Below are positions 1-10,619 of a stretch of DNA of 64,000 nt, one piece after another. Each line of letters opens with the position of its first letter. Position 1 is the first letter of the stretch. Location of the stretch: contig NZ_BMAY01000007.1 of the NCBI RefSeq assembly GCF_018327645.1, positions 1 to 64,000 of the forward strand, given 5' to 3'. This DNA is from Lactobacillus corticis. Lineage in GTDB: Bacteria; Bacillota; Bacilli; Lactobacillales; Lactobacillaceae. A program made the position numbers and the translations under genes. Below the pieces are notes generated by a model. It was not told the origin of the DNA. It saw only the letters and a list, made by a program, of their open reading frames with translations, and ran no database searches.

Positions 1-10
1 GTGGTAACAG

Positions 11-52
11 AAAAAGATCCATATAGTATCTAAACTAATACTATACGGATCT
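11..52 (-). terminator. Rho-independent terminator, distal of two after dnaJ
   Basis: Arms at 15-29 and 38-52 pair over 15 positions around an 8-nt loop. The single imperfect pair is A/C when read on plus but G-U when read on minus, so the minus-strand RNA is the one that folds fully. A run of U follows at 14-11. It lies about 85 bases beyond the first dnaJ terminator, so it is either a back-up or ends a separate short transcript. Confidence 0.75.
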
Positions 53-135
53 TCAATTCAAGCTCATATCAACCCTTATCAACAGGATTTGACAAAGAGC
101 CAGTATTTTGAGGAACCATAACAAACTGAGATAGG

Positions 136-177
136 AAAAAAGAACCTGACTCCGATAGAATATCGATATCAGATTCT
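136..177 (-). terminator. Rho-independent terminator of the hrcA-grpE-dnaK-dnaJ operon
   Basis: Outer arms 141-150 and 168-177 and an inner stem 153-157/161-165 form a long hairpin on minus. Three pairs are G-U on minus and would be A/C mismatches on plus, which fixes the strand. Six U residues follow (141-136). It starts about 65 bases after the dnaJ stop. The stretch 178-241 holds only a weak 7-bp hairpin and no gene. Confidence 0.8.
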
Positions 178-241
178 TATTCCTAAGATAATTATTTCGT
201 CCCAACTTTGAGGTTCATCCCATTAGGACAAAAGTTTTTGC

Positions 242-1390
242 TTAACTTAATTTATCACGCAAGCGTTCAAAGAAATTCTTTTCCTGCGGACTGATTGAGT
301 CCCCGCTAGCTTTTACGTAATCAGTCAAAGCCTTCTTTTGCCCTTCATTTAGTTTCTTAGGAATGGCTACATCAACTGTAACTTGATGATCACCATTGCC
401 ATTACCTCTTAGGTATGGGACCCCTTCACCGCGAAGCGTAAACTTGGCTTCAGGCTGCGTACCAGCAGGAATCTTCAAATCATGGTCCCCGTGGACAGTC
501 TTAACCTTAATCTCATCACCTAAAGCTGCCTGAGCAAAGGAAATCGTGACATGCGAATAAATAGTCGTGCCTTTTCGTTCAAAATCTTTCGATGGACGAA
601 TTCGGTAGGTAATATACAAGTCACCATATTCCCCGCCATTGACGCCAGCTTCACCTTGTCCAGGGTAACGAAGGGATTGACCATTATCAATACCGGCCGG
701 AACATCCACTTCAATGGCATTCTTGCGGTCAATACGACCTTCTCCATGACAATTTGCACATGGGTGTTCAATAATCACGCCGCGCCCATGACATTTATCA
801 CAGGTTGTTTGTTGTTGTACTACTCCCAACATGCTTTGACGAGTAATGGTCATGCGACCTGAGCCATGGCACTTGTCACACGTAATTGGGTGAGTTCCAC
901 GCTCACAGCCATTACCACCACAGACATCACAAGTCTCTTTTCGAGTGTAGCTGACCTGCTTCTTCTTACCGGTCATAGCATCCATAAAGTCGATGGTTAA
1001 GGTATAATCCAAATCTTGACCACGTCTTGGAGCGGTCGGATCTACTCGTTGGCGCGAACCGCCACCACCAAATAAATCGCTAAACTCACTAAAGATGTCA
1101 CTAAAGTCGCCACCGGAGAAGCCGCCTTGACCATAGTATCCTTGACCTGCACCAAAGCCACCTTGACCATTCATGCCAGCTTGACCAAATTGATCGTACT
1201 GACTCCGCTTTTGCGGATCATGCAGTACTTCATAGGCTTCAGTTACTTCTTTATATTTTTCTTCTGCTCCTGGTTCGTGATTCAAATCAGGGTGATATTT
1301 TTTGGCTAATTTCCGATACGCTTTACTGATTTCAGCATCGCTCGCATCGCGACTAACACCCAAAACGTCATAATAATCGCGCTGTGCCAT
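242..1390 (-). CDS. dnaJ: Chaperone protein DnaJ (Hsp40)
   Basis: Co-chaperone that stimulates the DnaK ATPase and delivers unfolded polypeptides to it in the cytoplasm. The 382-residue protein has the N-terminal J domain with the HPD triad at residues 33-35, a Gly/Phe-rich linker (about 75-120), four CxxCxGxG zinc-binding repeats ([32 protein letters not shown], about 150-215) and the C-terminal substrate-binding domains. This is a complete type I DnaJ. ATG start, with AAGGAG about ten bases upstream. Last gene of the HrcA-controlled operon. A terminator-like hairpin stands between it and dnaK, so its level may be set by read-through. Confidence 0.97.
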   Translation of the reverse strand: MAQRDYYDVLGVSRDASDAEISKAYRKLAKKYHPDLNHEPGAEEKYKEVTEAYEVLHDPQKRSQYDQFGQAGMNGQGGFGAGQGYYGQGGFSGGDFSDIFSEFSDLFGGGGSRQRVDPTAPRRGQDLDYTLTIDFMDAMTGKKKQVSYTRKETCDVCGGNGCERGTHPITCDKCHGSGRMTITRQSMLGVVQQQTTCDKCHGRGVIIEHPCANCHGEGRIDRKNAIEVDVPAGIDNGQSLRYPGQGEAGVNGGEYGDLYITYRIRPSKDFERKGTTIYSHVTISFAQAALGDEIKVKTVHGDHDLKIPAGTQPEAKFTLRGEGVPYLRGNGNGDHQVTVDVAIPKKLNEGQKKALTDYVKASGDSISPQEKNFFERLRDKLS

Positions 1391-1413
1391 GTACTTAACT
1401 ACTCCTTCTTGTT

Positions 1414-1449
1414 AAAAGAGAAGAACCCCTGATGGCAGTTCTTCTCTTT
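1414..1449 (-). terminator. Terminator-like hairpin between dnaK and dnaJ
   Basis: Arms at 1415-1426 and 1438-1449 pair perfectly over 12 bp around an 11-nt loop, followed on minus by a short U4 run. No separate dnaJ promoter was recognised after it, so it probably acts as partial terminator, RNA-processing site or 3'-end stabiliser that lowers dnaJ relative to dnaK. Confidence 0.6.
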
Positions 1450-1476
1450 AGATTATGCTTTATTATTATAATCGTT

Positions 1477-3321
1477 TTACTTGTCAGGATCTACTTTTTT
1501 AAAGTCGCCATCTTGAGTTGAACTATCGTTGCCGGAGTTTCCTTGGTTAGGGTTTGGTCCAGCTTGGCCTTGAGCACCTTGTGCACCGCCGTTTTGTTGG
1601 TACAACTTAACTGCCAAGTCTTGAGCTACCTTTGAAAGTGCGTCCTTCTTTGCCTTCATTTCGTCAAGGTTGTTATCCTTTTGGGCCTTCTTCAAATCTT
1701 CCAAAGCATCCTTAACCGGCTTGGTATCACTATCTGAAAGCTTGCCGTCAACATCCTTCAAGGTCTTTTCAGTTGAGAAGATCAGTTGATCAACTTCATT
1801 GCGCAAATCAACTTCGTCCTTCTTCTTCTTGTCTTCTTCGGCGTGTTCTTCTGCTTCTTTTTGCATCCGTTGAATTTCTTCATCAGATAAGCCAGATGAA
1901 CTCTTAATGGTGATCTTTTGTTCCTTGCCAGTACCCATATCCTTGGCAGATACATTAACAATACCGTTCTTGTCGATATCGAACGTTACTTGGATTTGAG
2001 GCACACCACGAGGAGCAGCTGGAATGTCAGTTAATTCAAACCGACCCAAAGTCTTGTCATCAGCTGCCATTGGCCGTTCACCTTGTAAAACGTGAATATC
2101 AACGGCTGGTTGGTTATCAGCAGCAGTTGAGAAGATTTGACTCTTTGAGGTTGGAATGGTCGTGTTCCGGTCGATCAACTTGGTGAAGACGCCACCCATG
2201 GTTTCAATACCCAATGAAAGTGGAGTAACGTCAAGCAAAACAACATCCTTAACATCACCAGTAATAACCCCACCTTGGATGGCAGCACCCAAAGCAACGG
2301 CTTCGTCTGGGTTGATTGAGTGGTCAGGTTCTTTTCCTGCCCATTCCTTAACGGCTTTTTGAACTGCTGGAATTCTAGTTGAACCACCGTTCAAAATAAC
2401 CTTGTCGATGTCATTAACGGTTAAGTTTGCATCCCGCAAAGCATTGTCAAATGGTACTTTGGTCTTTTGTACCAAGTCGTCAGTCAATTCGTCAAACTTA
2501 GCTCTAGTTAAATCAGCTTCCAAGTGTAATGGGCCGCTTTCTCCTGCAGAAATGAATGGAAGCGAAATGTGAGTGCTTGAAACGCCAGACAAGTCCTTCT
2601 TGGCCTTTTCAGCAGCATCCTTTAAACGTTGCAATGCCATCTTGTCCTTAGACAAGTCAACACCATTTTCGTCCTTGAAGTTCTTGATTAACCAATCAAT
2701 AATTCTTTGGTCAAAGTCGTCACCACCCAAGTGGGTATCACCATTAGTTGAAAGAACTTGGAAAACGCCGTCGCCTAATTGCAATACTGAAACGTCAAAG
2801 GTACCACCACCAAGGTCGTAAACCAAAACTGTTTCATCATCATCATCTTTATCCAAACCATAAGCCAATGATGAAGCCGTTGGTTCGTTAATAATCCGCT
2901 TAACGTCTAAGCCTGCAATTTTACCTGCATCCTTAGTAGCTTGACGTTGAGCGTCGTTAAAGTAGGCAGGCACAGTAATAACTGCATCCTTAACTGGTTC
3001 GCCTAAATAATCTTCAGCAAACTTCTTGATATATTGCAAGATGAAAGCAGAAATTTCTTGTGGCGTGTAAGCCTTGTCGCCAACCTTAACCTTGTAGTCA
3101 GGATCACCCATGTGACTCTTAATTGATACAACCGTATTAGGGTTGGTAATTGCTTGACGCTTAGCAACTTCACCAACTTGAATTTCACCATCTTTGAAGG
3201 CTACAACTGATGGAGTTGTCCGATTTCCTTCTGGATTAGTAATAATCTTTGGTTCTTTTCCTTCCAATACGGCAACGGCTGAGTTAGTCGTACCTAAGTC
3301 AATACCGATAACTTTTGACAT
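1477..3321 (-). CDS. dnaK: Chaperone protein DnaK (Hsp70)
   Basis: ATP-dependent chaperone that binds and releases exposed hydrophobic peptide segments with DnaJ and GrpE. The 614-residue length is normal for Firmicutes. Visible signatures are the N-terminal phosphate loop [10 protein letters not shown], the second Hsp70 signature [12 protein letters not shown], the third signature [11 protein letters not shown], the substrate-binding domain and a Gly/Gln/Asn-rich tail ending in an acidic Lys-terminated peptide. ATG start preceded by AAAGGACG. It lies 17 bases after grpE in the heat-shock operon and is predicted to be HrcA/CIRCE-regulated. Confidence 0.98.
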   Translation of the reverse strand: MSKVIGIDLGTTNSAVAVLEGKEPKIITNPEGNRTTPSVVAFKDGEIQVGEVAKRQAITNPNTVVSIKSHMGDPDYKVKVGDKAYTPQEISAFILQYIKKFAEDYLGEPVKDAVITVPAYFNDAQRQATKDAGKIAGLDVKRIINEPTASSLAYGLDKDDDDETVLVYDLGGGTFDVSVLQLGDGVFQVLSTNGDTHLGGDDFDQRIIDWLIKNFKDENGVDLSKDKMALQRLKDAAEKAKKDLSGVSSTHISLPFISAGESGPLHLEADLTRAKFDELTDDLVQKTKVPFDNALRDANLTVNDIDKVILNGGSTRIPAVQKAVKEWAGKEPDHSINPDEAVALGAAIQGGVITGDVKDVVLLDVTPLSLGIETMGGVFTKLIDRNTTIPTSKSQIFSTAADNQPAVDIHVLQGERPMAADDKTLGRFELTDIPAAPRGVPQIQVTFDIDKNGIVNVSAKDMGTGKEQKITIKSSSGLSDEEIQRMQKEAEEHAEEDKKKKDEVDLRNEVDQLIFSTEKTLKDVDGKLSDSDTKPVKDALEDLKKAQKDNNLDEMKAKKDALSKVAQDLAVKLYQQNGGAQGAQGQAGPNPNQGNSGNDSSTQDGDFKKVDPDK

Positions 3322-3338
3322 TTATTCTCGTCCTTTCA

Positions 3339-3950
3339 CTATTGGGCAACTACAACCATTGCAGGTCTAAGCGTCCGATCTTTATATAGATAGCCTTTTT
3401 GTAACACTTGTACCACATGATCTTTTGGATGCTCATCATCAGCTGGTACCATTTGTACTGCCTGATGCAAAGTAGGATCAAATTGCGCATTTTCAGCAGC
3501 AATTTCACTAATTCCTTGATCCTTAAGCCCTTTAACCAAAGCATCCAAGGTCATCTGCACACCCTTTTTCAACTGTTTTGAAGCATCATCATCTACTTCA
3601 ACAGCTAATGCTCTTTCCAAATTATCTAAGGCAGGCAAAATTTCCTTAGCTAAATTTTGTGATTCGTACTTAATAATCTGAGCTCGCTCTTTGTTATAGC
3701 GTTTTTGCGCATTTTGATTTTCTGCTTCGCTTAACAAATACTTATTCTCAAGCTCTTCTTTTTCTTGCTGCAATTTAGCAATCTCAGCCTGCAGTTTAGC
3801 AGTTTCTTCAGCCTTTGGCTGATCAGACTTGGATTGATCAGGCTTAGCTGCATCTTCTCCTTGATCAGGAGCAGTTTCAGCTTTTGCAGCTGTTTCTTCT
3901 TTTGGATCTTGATCTAAATCTTTTTCACTAGGAAATTCTTCTTTTTTCAC
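3339..3950 (-). CDS. grpE: Nucleotide exchange factor GrpE
   Basis: Exchanges ADP for ATP on DnaK. 203 residues: a very acidic, low-complexity N-terminal tail (about 1-45, rich in E, K, D, Q, A), a long coiled-coil helix (about 48-95) and the C-terminal beta-wing domain with the [11 protein letters not shown] motif. The start codon is GTG at 3950-3948 with AAGGAGG five bases upstream. It follows hrcA by 14 bases, as expected for the class I heat-shock operon. The extended charged N terminus is usual in lactobacilli. Confidence 0.96.
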   Translation of the reverse strand: MKKEEFPSEKDLDQDPKEETAAKAETAPDQGEDAAKPDQSKSDQPKAEETAKLQAEIAKLQQEKEELENKYLLSEAENQNAQKRYNKERAQIIKYESQNLAKEILPALDNLERALAVEVDDDASKQLKKGVQMTLDALVKGLKDQGISEIAAENAQFDPTLHQAVQMVPADDEHPKDHVVQVLQKGYLYKDRTLRPAMVVVAQ

Positions 3951-3964
3951 TTTAGCCTCCTTAG

Positions 3965-5014
3965 TTATTGAAACTTGCCATAGTAGTCAAGCAATTTCTT
4001 CGCCAATTCAGTTCTGAAATATTCGAGCAAACCAATTACTTGTGAATATGGCATATTAGTTGGACCTAAAATTGCAATTGTGCCTTTGCCATAACGACCT
4101 ACATTATATTCAGCCGTCAGGAGGCTGTAATTTTTCAGCAAGTCGCCTGGCAATTCACTTCCTAGTTTGACTTGAACTGGATAACGTGAATCTCCATCCG
4201 TCTTTCCTAGATCCATTAGATTCGACAAAGTATCAACATGGTCAAACATCTCATAGAGCGAACGGATGTCAGCTACACTAGCTAATGCTTGATTATTCAA
4301 GAGGTTAATCTGCCCGTCAACATACATCTGTTCACTAGCAGCATCCTTGATCACGTCTTCGAGTAGTTCCAGCAACTCATTGGCATGTTCATAATGCAAT
4401 TTATGATTGATTAAATCATTCAGAAAGTTAGAACTTACCGTCTTGATGCTCTTGCCAACAAGCTCATCATTAATCATTCTAACTGCCTTTTCAATTTCAT
4501 CCCCATGAACACCATTAGGCAACGCATAAACTTGATTATGTACGCTGCCATCACTAGTAACCAAAATGGCCATAACTTGTCTGGGAGCAAGTGGAACCAT
4601 GCGAAAACCTGTGATTCGGATGTCGCCCACCTCGGGTCCCTCAGCAAAAGCAGTATAATTTGTCATATCTGATAAAATCTTAGCTGCTTCTTTGACTATT
4701 TCGTTTACTTGATGAAATGGTCGATCAAGTTGGTAAACAATTTGATCATAAACGCTGCTTGGCAATTGCAATGGCTCGACTAAGTTGTCCAAGTAATAAC
4801 GATACCCTTCCATCGATGGAACTCGACCACTAGAAGAGTGGGTCTTCTCGATTAAGCCGGCTTCTTCTAGAACTTTCATTTCGTTCCTGATCGTGGCACT
4901 GGACACCTTGATTGGTAGCTGACTCATCACAGTTTTAGAGCCAACAGGTTCATGAGTTTGGGTGAAATCATGAATGATTGTTTTCAAAATTAATTCTTGA
5001 CGTTCCGTCAACAT
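3965..5014 (-). CDS. hrcA: Heat-inducible transcription repressor HrcA
   Basis: DNA-binding repressor that occupies CIRCE operators and is activated by GroEL in other Firmicutes. N-terminal winged helix ([17 protein letters not shown] onward; [19 protein letters not shown] recognition region) followed by the GAF-like and inserted dimerisation domains. I place the start at ATG 5014 (349 residues), preceded by GAGGGTGAT. An in-frame GTG at 5041 would add nine residues but lies inside a CIRCE element, so it is less likely. First gene of hrcA-grpE-dnaK-dnaJ and almost certainly autoregulated by the two operators upstream. Confidence 0.96.
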   Translation of the reverse strand: MLTERQELILKTIIHDFTQTHEPVGSKTVMSQLPIKVSSATIRNEMKVLEEAGLIEKTHSSSGRVPSMEGYRYYLDNLVEPLQLPSSVYDQIVYQLDRPFHQVNEIVKEAAKILSDMTNYTAFAEGPEVGDIRITGFRMVPLAPRQVMAILVTSDGSVHNQVYALPNGVHGDEIEKAVRMINDELVGKSIKTVSSNFLNDLINHKLHYEHANELLELLEDVIKDAASEQMYVDGQINLLNNQALASVADIRSLYEMFDHVDTLSNLMDLGKTDGDSRYPVQVKLGSELPGDLLKNYSLLTAEYNVGRYGKGTIAILGPTNMPYSQVIGLLEYFRTELAKKLLDYYGKFQ

Positions 5015-5030
5015 AAGATCACCCTCATCT

Positions 5031-5057
5031 TTAGCACTCACAACTCTAAGGTGCTAA
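5031..5057 (-). promoter_or_regulatory. CIRCE operator 1 (HrcA site)
   Basis: Read on plus: TTAGCACTC, nine bases, then AGGTGCTAA. The first half is a perfect CIRCE half-site and the second matches GAGTGCTAA at 7 of 9 positions. It lies between the transcription start and the hrcA start codon, so bound HrcA would block elongation or early initiation. Confidence 0.85.
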
Positions 5058-5065
5058 CAAACTCT

Positions 5066-5093
5066 ATGATACAAGAATTTAGCAGAAAATCAA
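5066..5093 (-). promoter_or_regulatory. Promoter of the hrcA operon
   Basis: On minus, -35 TTGATT (5093-5088) and -10 TATCAT (5071-5066) are separated by 16 bases. The -35 lies inside CIRCE 2 and the start point falls just before CIRCE 1, so the promoter is bracketed by HrcA sites. Confidence 0.75.
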
Positions 5094-5105
5094 GAGGAGT
5101 GCTAA
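5079..5105 (-). promoter_or_regulatory. CIRCE operator 2 (HrcA site)
   Basis: Read on plus: TTAGCAGAA, nine bases, GAGTGCTAA. The second half is a perfect CIRCE half-site; the first matches at 6 of 9 positions. It overlaps the -35 box of the hrcA promoter. Confidence 0.75.
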
Positions 5106-5166
5106 TTTTTTTGCAAAAAAATGACTGAAGATGTAAAAAGTGTCACACTCACCGTTCAAAGCACTG

Positions 5167-5625
5167 CTATCTCTGCATAATATTGACTGTAACGTGGAAC
5201 TGTTCATTGCCAGGCATTACTCCAGATAAGCGTTTTTTAACTTTAAAGCCAAATTTTTCGTATAGTCGAAGAGCTGGCAGATTTCCTTTTAAAACCTCGA
5301 TTTCAGCATCCCTACTTAAAAATTGCAAGGCATAGGCTACTAACTTGCTGCCAATGCCGCGACCAGATAAATTTGTATCAACATACAACCAAGCTAGCTC
5401 TTCTTTGGTAAATGCTACAAAACCGGCTATTTGCTGATCATATTCAGCCACTGCTATTTGATAACCAAACAAATTTTCTCGTTTAGCCGCAATTATCAGG
5501 GGTATAAATGCCTTTTCCAAATTTGCTAATGCTAATTCATCTTTTCTAGCCCGATCATGGATTTCGCATAATCTTGGAAAATCGGTATCTTGATAGGGTC
5601 TGATTTTTATCCTACCTTTACTCAT
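5167..5625 (-). CDS. GNAT family N-acetyltransferase
   Basis: Predicted acetyl-CoA-dependent N-acetyltransferase of unknown substrate. The 152-residue protein is a single GNAT domain: KIRPYQDTDFPRLCEIHD at the N terminus, a central strand ending ELAWLYVDTNLSGRGIGSKLV (the R/QxxGxG/A pyrophosphate-binding loop is the GRGIGS part) and ALRLYEKFGFKVKKR near the C terminus. Start taken as ATG 5625 after GAGGTGA; a TTG one codon earlier is less likely. It lies directly after the terminator hairpin of ribF with no clear own promoter, so expression may depend on read-through. Overall GNAT assignment is firm, substrate cannot be told. Confidence 0.85.
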   Translation of the reverse strand: MSKGRIKIRPYQDTDFPRLCEIHDRARKDELALANLEKAFIPLIIAAKRENLFGYQIAVAEYDQQIAGFVAFTKEELAWLYVDTNLSGRGIGSKLVAYALQFLSRDAEIEVLKGNLPALRLYEKFGFKVKKRLSGVMPGNEQFHVTVNIMQR

Positions 5626-5638
5626 CAAATCACCTCAC

Positions 5639-5672
5639 AAAAAAGCGCCTATGCCTTAACAGGCACAGACGC
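5639..5672 (-). terminator. Terminator after ribF
   Basis: Arms 5645-5656 and 5661-5672 pair over 12 bp (two G-U) around a UUAA-type tetraloop, followed on minus by six U. It sits only about a dozen bases before the start codon of the GNAT gene. Confidence 0.85.
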
Positions 5673-5720
5673 AACGACGATCCTTCATGCTAACTTGAAT
5701 TTCAATGGCCGGGAACTTTA

Positions 5721-6659
5721 TTATTTTTGCTTTTGGTCAAAATAAGCCTTAATCTCTTTTTGATCAGCCTCAAGCTGTTTTTTTAATTCAGCTAAACCGG
5801 CAAACTTTTTTTCGCCCCGCGTATATTTATACCATTTAATAGTTATCGGTTTGCCATAAATATCTTCATCAAAGTCAAACAGATTAGCTTCAATAAAAAT
5901 AGTATCATTGTCGCCGATGGTGACATTATAGCCAACTGACGTCATCGCCTCATACCATTTACCATCAACTAGGACGCGGGTAGCATAAACGCCGATTTTG
6001 GGCAGAACTTTTTTGCTATGCCAAACCAGATTTGCTGTAGGAAAACCCAATTTATGACCGTTGCGCAAACCATGACCTACGGTACCTTGCAACACATAAT
6101 GGTGTCCCATTAAGGCAGCAGCCTTTTCCATTTCACCATTTTGAATTGCTTGTCTTATTTTAGTCGAAGAAATCTTATGACCATTTAATTCTTGCTTTTG
6201 TACGCACTTAATTGCAAAACGCCCCCGAGCATAATCGGCGAGATGCTCCATATTGGCATTTCTATCAGCTCCATAGGTATAGTCAAATCCTGCAACAACA
6301 GTCTTTGCATGCAATTGGCAAATTACTCCATCTACAAATTCTTGAGCGCTTAGCTTGCTGAATTTTTGGTCAAAATTTAAGACTGCTAAGTAATCAACCC
6401 CATTCTCGGCCATTTTGGCGGCCTTTTCAGATAATTCATCAATATATGGGAAATGATGGTCTGCCGCATACACTTCTTTAGGATGGCGATTAAAAGTCAT
6501 CACCATCAATGGAAGTTTTTGATCTAGCGCGGTTTGCTTTGCGACCTTTAGAATTTGCTGATGCCCTTTATGGACACCATCAAAAAAGCCAAGGGCCAAC
6601 ACTACAGCAGTTGGCAAACCAGCATCTGAAAATGGATACTTGAGGTGAATAATTTTCAC
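5721..6659 (-). CDS. ribF: Bifunctional riboflavin kinase / FAD synthetase RibF
   Basis: Phosphorylates riboflavin to FMN and adenylylates FMN to FAD. 312 residues. The N-terminal nucleotidyltransferase domain shows ALGFFDGVHKGHQQIL (G-x-FDGxHxGH) and SSTKIRQAIQNGEME; the C-terminal flavokinase domain begins near residue 180 with GTVGHGLRNGHKLGFPTANL (the PTAN motif). GTG start (6659) with GAAGGA six bases upstream. It forms a pair with truB, 15 bases apart, as in many Firmicutes. No FMN riboswitch is visible, as expected for a gene inside an operon. Confidence 0.96.
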   Translation of the reverse strand: MKIIHLKYPFSDAGLPTAVVLALGFFDGVHKGHQQILKVAKQTALDQKLPLMVMTFNRHPKEVYAADHHFPYIDELSEKAAKMAENGVDYLAVLNFDQKFSKLSAQEFVDGVICQLHAKTVVAGFDYTYGADRNANMEHLADYARGRFAIKCVQKQELNGHKISSTKIRQAIQNGEMEKAAALMGHHYVLQGTVGHGLRNGHKLGFPTANLVWHSKKVLPKIGVYATRVLVDGKWYEAMTSVGYNVTIGDNDTIFIEANLFDFDEDIYGKPITIKWYKYTRGEKKFAGLAELKKQLEADQKEIKAYFDQKQK

Positions 6660-6674
6660 ATTAATTCCTTCGTT

Positions 6675-7568
6675 CTAAGAGTTTTGTAACAGCATCAGCC
6701 AAGGGCGATAAGTCTCACCTTGTTTTTGATACATGGCCTTCAGGGTACCTTGATATTTCAAACCCACAATTTTATCGTTAACGGGCAAATCAAGTCCTGC
6801 TCCATTTTGTACGCGTTTCCATTGATTACTTGTTAATTCTACCATTATATAACGAGCAAAAAAAGACTCTATTGGCTGAATTCGGCTCTCTGCAAGGGCT
6901 GGATCAGCAATTAAATCACTTAATTTAATTGCTTTCTCTTCCGTATAACCAGAACTAGCTGTGCGACGCAGCTTACTCATGACGGCTGGGACAGCTAGAT
7001 AATCCGCTAAGTCATTTACTAATGATCGCACATACGTTCCTTTTGAACAAACTATTTTAAAAGCAAAGCGTTCTTGTCCCTGGTCCTCATCAAAAATTGG
7101 TTGATCTCTTAATTGATAGTCAAAGACTTGAACATTTCTGCTAGGACGTTCAACTGCAATTCCTGCACGGGCATACTCATAAAGGTGTTTGCCGTTTACC
7201 TTCACCGCTGAATAAATGGGAGGGACTTGGGAAATATTTCCGACGAATTTGTTCATCGCAGCTTGTAGCTGGTCTGCACTAATGGCACTTGATAAGGGCT
7301 TAGTCTCAAGGATCTTACCACTTAAATCATATGAATCCGTCCGAAACCCTAAAATTCCCTCACCCTCATATGTCTTAGGACGAGTGTGCATTAATTCGAT
7401 TAGCTTGGTTGCTTGTCCGATCGCAATTGGCAAAACACCAGTTACCTCAGGATCAAGTGTTCCGGCATGACCAATTTTTTTAATATGCAGAATTCGCCTC
7501 AACTGATAAACTACATCGCTGCTCGTCATGCCAGCATCTTTGTCAATTACCAAAATTCCGTTAAGCAT
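6675..7568 (-). CDS. truB: tRNA pseudouridine(55) synthase TruB
   Basis: Makes pseudouridine 55 in the T-psi-C loop of tRNAs. 297 residues, with the catalytic motif [19 protein letters not shown] (Asp of TLDP is the nucleophile), the [11 protein letters not shown] motif II and [14 protein letters not shown] motif III, and a PUA-like C terminus. ATG start with GAGGAAG seven bases upstream. Follows rbfA after a terminator-like hairpin and is cotranscribed with ribF. Confidence 0.96.
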   Translation of the reverse strand: MLNGILVIDKDAGMTSSDVVYQLRRILHIKKIGHAGTLDPEVTGVLPIAIGQATKLIELMHTRPKTYEGEGILGFRTDSYDLSGKILETKPLSSAISADQLQAAMNKFVGNISQVPPIYSAVKVNGKHLYEYARAGIAVERPSRNVQVFDYQLRDQPIFDEDQGQERFAFKIVCSKGTYVRSLVNDLADYLAVPAVMSKLRRTASSGYTEEKAIKLSDLIADPALAESRIQPIESFFARYIMVELTSNQWKRVQNGAGLDLPVNDKIVGLKYQGTLKAMYQKQGETYRPWLMLLQNS

Positions 7569-7585
7569 ATTCTTCCTCTTTAAAC

Positions 7586-7610
7586 AAAAAAGTGCCCGAA
7601 GGCACTTTTT
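7586..7610 (-). terminator. Terminator between rbfA and truB
   Basis: Stem 7587-7596/7601-7610 with a four-base loop and a U6 tail on minus. It begins inside the rbfA stop codon, and no promoter fits in the 18 bases left before the truB start, so truB-ribF rely on read-through or on a promoter inside rbfA. Confidence 0.8.
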
Positions 7611-7971
7611 ACTTTTGTCGCTCAGCTTCTTCTTGATGCAATTTATTAATTAATTGATCAATTTTGCTGCCATATTTAACTGAATTGTCTCGTTTAAAAA
7701 TTAGTTCTGGCACTTTATAAACCGTCAGTTGTTCACCTAACAAGTGACGCATCATTCCCTTGGCCTTTTCCAATCCTTCACTAGCTTCAGCTTCCTTAGT
7801 CTGATCTTCGGTTAACAAACTATAGTAAACTGTCGCATAAGACAAATCGTTAGTACACTCCACTGCGGTAAGTGTAACTCCACTAACACGGGGATCGCGA
7901 ATCTCCTTTTGGAGAATTTTGGTCAATTCGCGTAAAATTTCCCCTTCTACACGTCCAATTCGATGCTTCAT
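7609..7971 (-). CDS. rbfA: 30S ribosome-binding factor RbfA
   Basis: Binds the 30S subunit and helps 16S rRNA maturation, important for cold adaptation. 120 residues with the KH-like fold sequence [17 protein letters not shown]...[28 protein letters not shown], the normal length for the family. ATG start. It lies ten bases after infB and closes the nusA-infB operon before a hairpin that overlaps its stop codon. Confidence 0.95.
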   Translation of the reverse strand: MKHRIGRVEGEILRELTKILQKEIRDPRVSGVTLTAVECTNDLSYATVYYSLLTEDQTKEAEASEGLEKAKGMMRHLLGEQLTVYKVPELIFKRDNSVKYGSKIDQLINKLHQEEAERQK

Positions 7972-7981
7972 AATAGCCCCC

Positions 7982-10615
7982 TTATTGTGGCTTTACCTCT
8001 TGCATTTCATATGCTTCAAGTTGATCATCAACCTTGATATCGTTGTAGCCGTCAATCGTCAAACCACAATCAAATCCTTGCTTGACTTCTTTAACGTCAT
8101 CCTTAAAGCGTTTCAGTGAGGCTACCTTGCCATCGTAAATGACAACGCCATCACGAATTAACCGGATACCAGAATCACGGGTTACATAACCAGAATCTAC
8201 AAAAGCACCAGCGATCGTACCAATCTTTGAAACTTTCCAAGTTTCACGGACAGTCAAGTTACCAGTTACCTTTTCTTCGTAGGTTGGTTCAAGCATCCCC
8301 TTCATGGCTGCAGTAACATCATCAATTGCTTTGTAGATGATACTGTAAAGACGAATGTCGACACCTTCAGTTTCAGCTTGTGATTTGGCAGTAGCTGTTG
8401 GGCGAACGTTGAAACCAATGATAAAGGCATTGGATGCTCCAGCTAAAGTTACGTCACTTTCGTTGATCGCACCAGCCCCGGAGTGGATAATATTTACCCG
8501 CACGCCTTCAACTTCAATCTTTTCAAGTGATTGCTGCAAGGCTTCAACTGACCCTTGGACATCGGCCTTTAAGACAATGTCTACTTCCTTCATATTTTCT
8601 TTCTTCATTGTATCGAAGAGGTTATCAAGGGTAACGTGTTGAACATTTTCCCGAGCTTTTTGCAAGGCCTGAGATGCTCTAGCTTCACCAACTGACCGAG
8701 CGGTCTTTTCATCATCAAAGACTACCAATTTATCAGCTGATTCAGGCACATCGTTTAACCCGGTAATTTCAATTGGCATTGAAGGGGTAGCCTTTTTAAC
8801 TTGTTTACCGTGATCGTTAGTCATAACCCGAACCCGGCCAAAGGTATTACCAACAACAATTGGATCACCAACGTGCAAGGTACCTTCTTCAACCAAAATA
8901 TCGGCAACCGGTCCACGACCTCTAGAAAGACGTGCTTCAACAACTGTACCAATAGCCTTCTGCTTTGGATTTGCCTTAAGTTCCAAGACATCAGCTTGCA
9001 ACAGGATCATCTGGAGCAATTCATCAACATTTTCACCGGTCTTAGCAGAAATATTGACATAAATCGTATCGCCACCATAATCTTCCGGAATCAAATTATA
9101 TTTCATTAATTGTTCCGTCACGTGTTGTGGGTTTGCGCCTGGTACATCCATCTTGTTAATAGCGACAATAATTGGCACCTTAGCACTCTTGGCATGGTCA
9201 ATTGCTTCAATAGTCTGCGGCATAACCCCATCATCGGCAGCTACAACCAAAACGACAATATCGGTAATTTCAGCACCGCGCGCCCGCATATTTGAAAAGG
9301 CAGCGTGTCCAGGAGTATCTAAGAAAGTGATCAAACGATCGTCAACTCTAACTTGGTAGGCACCGATCTTCTGCGTGATCCCGCCGGCTTCATGTTCAGA
9401 GACATTGGTGTGACGCAAGCGGTCCAACAAGGTAGTCTTACCGTGGTCAACGTGTCCCATGATCGTAACAACTGGTGGACGCTTAACCTGATGCTTAGCC
9501 TCTTTGGCTTGTTTAGCCAGCTTTTCATAAACCTTATCAATATCGGAGATATCTTCATGAACTTTTTCTTGGGCTTCAATATTGTATTCAGCTGCTAAAA
9601 GTTCAATCGTATCTTTATCCAAAGATTGGTTTTGATTGGTCATGATACCCAACATAAAGAGCTTCTTAACAATTTCAGCTGGTTCCCGGTGCAAAATCTT
9701 GCCAAGGTCTTGAGCATTCATACCAACTTCATAAACCAAAGTATCTGGTAACGGCCGTTCTTTTCTTTGAGTCATTGGCTTCTTAGGTGCTTCAGCTTGA
9801 CGTTTGCGGTTCTTACGCTTACGACGCTCTTGCTTATCTGAATGTTCGCTGCGACCACTGCCAAAATTAGTGTTGCGGCCCTTCCGTCCTGGCTTGCCGG
9901 TATTTTTACCAAAGGAGTTCTTACGCCGATCCTCATTAGTTGGTGCGGCAACTGGCTTAGGAGTATGTGGCCGACTTGGCTTAGCTGTTTTATCAGCAGC
10001 TGGAGCAGCTTTCTTAAGACGAGCTGGAGAAGGCTTTAAAATCTTTGGACCAATTGTTCGTCCTGTCTCCTGCTTGTTGGTTTCTGCCTTTGAAGCAGCC
10101 TTTTCTTGTGGCTTTTCAGCCTTTACTGGCTCTTCAGCTGGCTTATTTTTCTTATGCAAATGTTCGTGGTATTCTTCTTTGGCTTTTTTAGCGATTTGAT
10201 CAAGCTTGCCGGCTTCTGCTCGTTGCTTTTGTTTGAATTTCGTTAATAAATCCCGTGCAGCTGGCTTAGCCGATGGCGTTTTGCGTTGTTCATTATTACG
10301 CTTTTGCTGTTCATTACGCTTAGCCGCATGGTCACGCCGAGCACGGCGGTTTGTTTTCGGCTTTTTCTTTTCAGGCTTTTCGTTCTTCCGAATTGAAGAA
10401 ACCGAAATCTTGATCTTGCTGGTTTTCTTCTTTTCTTCGTTTTTTTCGGCTGGAGCGTTGCCTTTTAGGCTATTTTTTATGCGACTTGCTGCCGCCTCTT
10501 CAACTGATGACATATGATTCCTAACGTCAACTCCAAGTTCTTTTGCTTTTTGGACTACAGCTTTGTTATCAACGTTTAATTCTTTTGCGATTTCATATAA
10601 TCTGATTTTTGCCAT
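7982..10615 (-). CDS. infB: Translation initiation factor IF-2
   Basis: GTPase that places initiator fMet-tRNA on the ribosome. 877 residues: IF2_N domain at the start, a long Lys/Ala/Pro-rich low-complexity linker (about 50-300), a second IF2_N domain, then the G domain with [13 protein letters not shown] (G1), [11 protein letters not shown] (G3) and INKMD (G4), and C-terminal domains II-IV. ATG start preceded by AAGGAG. It follows ylxQ by four bases in the conserved nusA-ylxR-ylxQ-infB-rbfA order. Confidence 0.98.
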   Translation of the reverse strand: MAKIRLYEIAKELNVDNKAVVQKAKELGVDVRNHMSSVEEAAASRIKNSLKGNAPAEKNEEKKKTSKIKISVSSIRKNEKPEKKKPKTNRRARRDHAAKRNEQQKRNNEQRKTPSAKPAARDLLTKFKQKQRAEAGKLDQIAKKAKEEYHEHLHKKNKPAEEPVKAEKPQEKAASKAETNKQETGRTIGPKILKPSPARLKKAAPAADKTAKPSRPHTPKPVAAPTNEDRRKNSFGKNTGKPGRKGRNTNFGSGRSEHSDKQERRKRKNRKRQAEAPKKPMTQRKERPLPDTLVYEVGMNAQDLGKILHREPAEIVKKLFMLGIMTNQNQSLDKDTIELLAAEYNIEAQEKVHEDISDIDKVYEKLAKQAKEAKHQVKRPPVVTIMGHVDHGKTTLLDRLRHTNVSEHEAGGITQKIGAYQVRVDDRLITFLDTPGHAAFSNMRARGAEITDIVVLVVAADDGVMPQTIEAIDHAKSAKVPIIVAINKMDVPGANPQHVTEQLMKYNLIPEDYGGDTIYVNISAKTGENVDELLQMILLQADVLELKANPKQKAIGTVVEARLSRGRGPVADILVEEGTLHVGDPIVVGNTFGRVRVMTNDHGKQVKKATPSMPIEITGLNDVPESADKLVVFDDEKTARSVGEARASQALQKARENVQHVTLDNLFDTMKKENMKEVDIVLKADVQGSVEALQQSLEKIEVEGVRVNIIHSGAGAINESDVTLAGASNAFIIGFNVRPTATAKSQAETEGVDIRLYSIIYKAIDDVTAAMKGMLEPTYEEKVTGNLTVRETWKVSKIGTIAGAFVDSGYVTRDSGIRLIRDGVVIYDGKVASLKRFKDDVKEVKQGFDCGLTIDGYNDIKVDDQLEAYEMQEVKPQ

Positions 10616-10619
10616 CCAA

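Noticed and set aside
5660-5720. FMN riboswitch near ribF
   Set aside because: The only structure is a terminator downstream of ribF; upstream is truB, 15 bases away.
9804-10199. 131-codon plus-strand open frame opposite infB
   Set aside because: Antisense of the Lys/Ala/Arg-rich linker of IF-2, giving Leu/Phe/Ser-rich nonsense that mimics a membrane protein.
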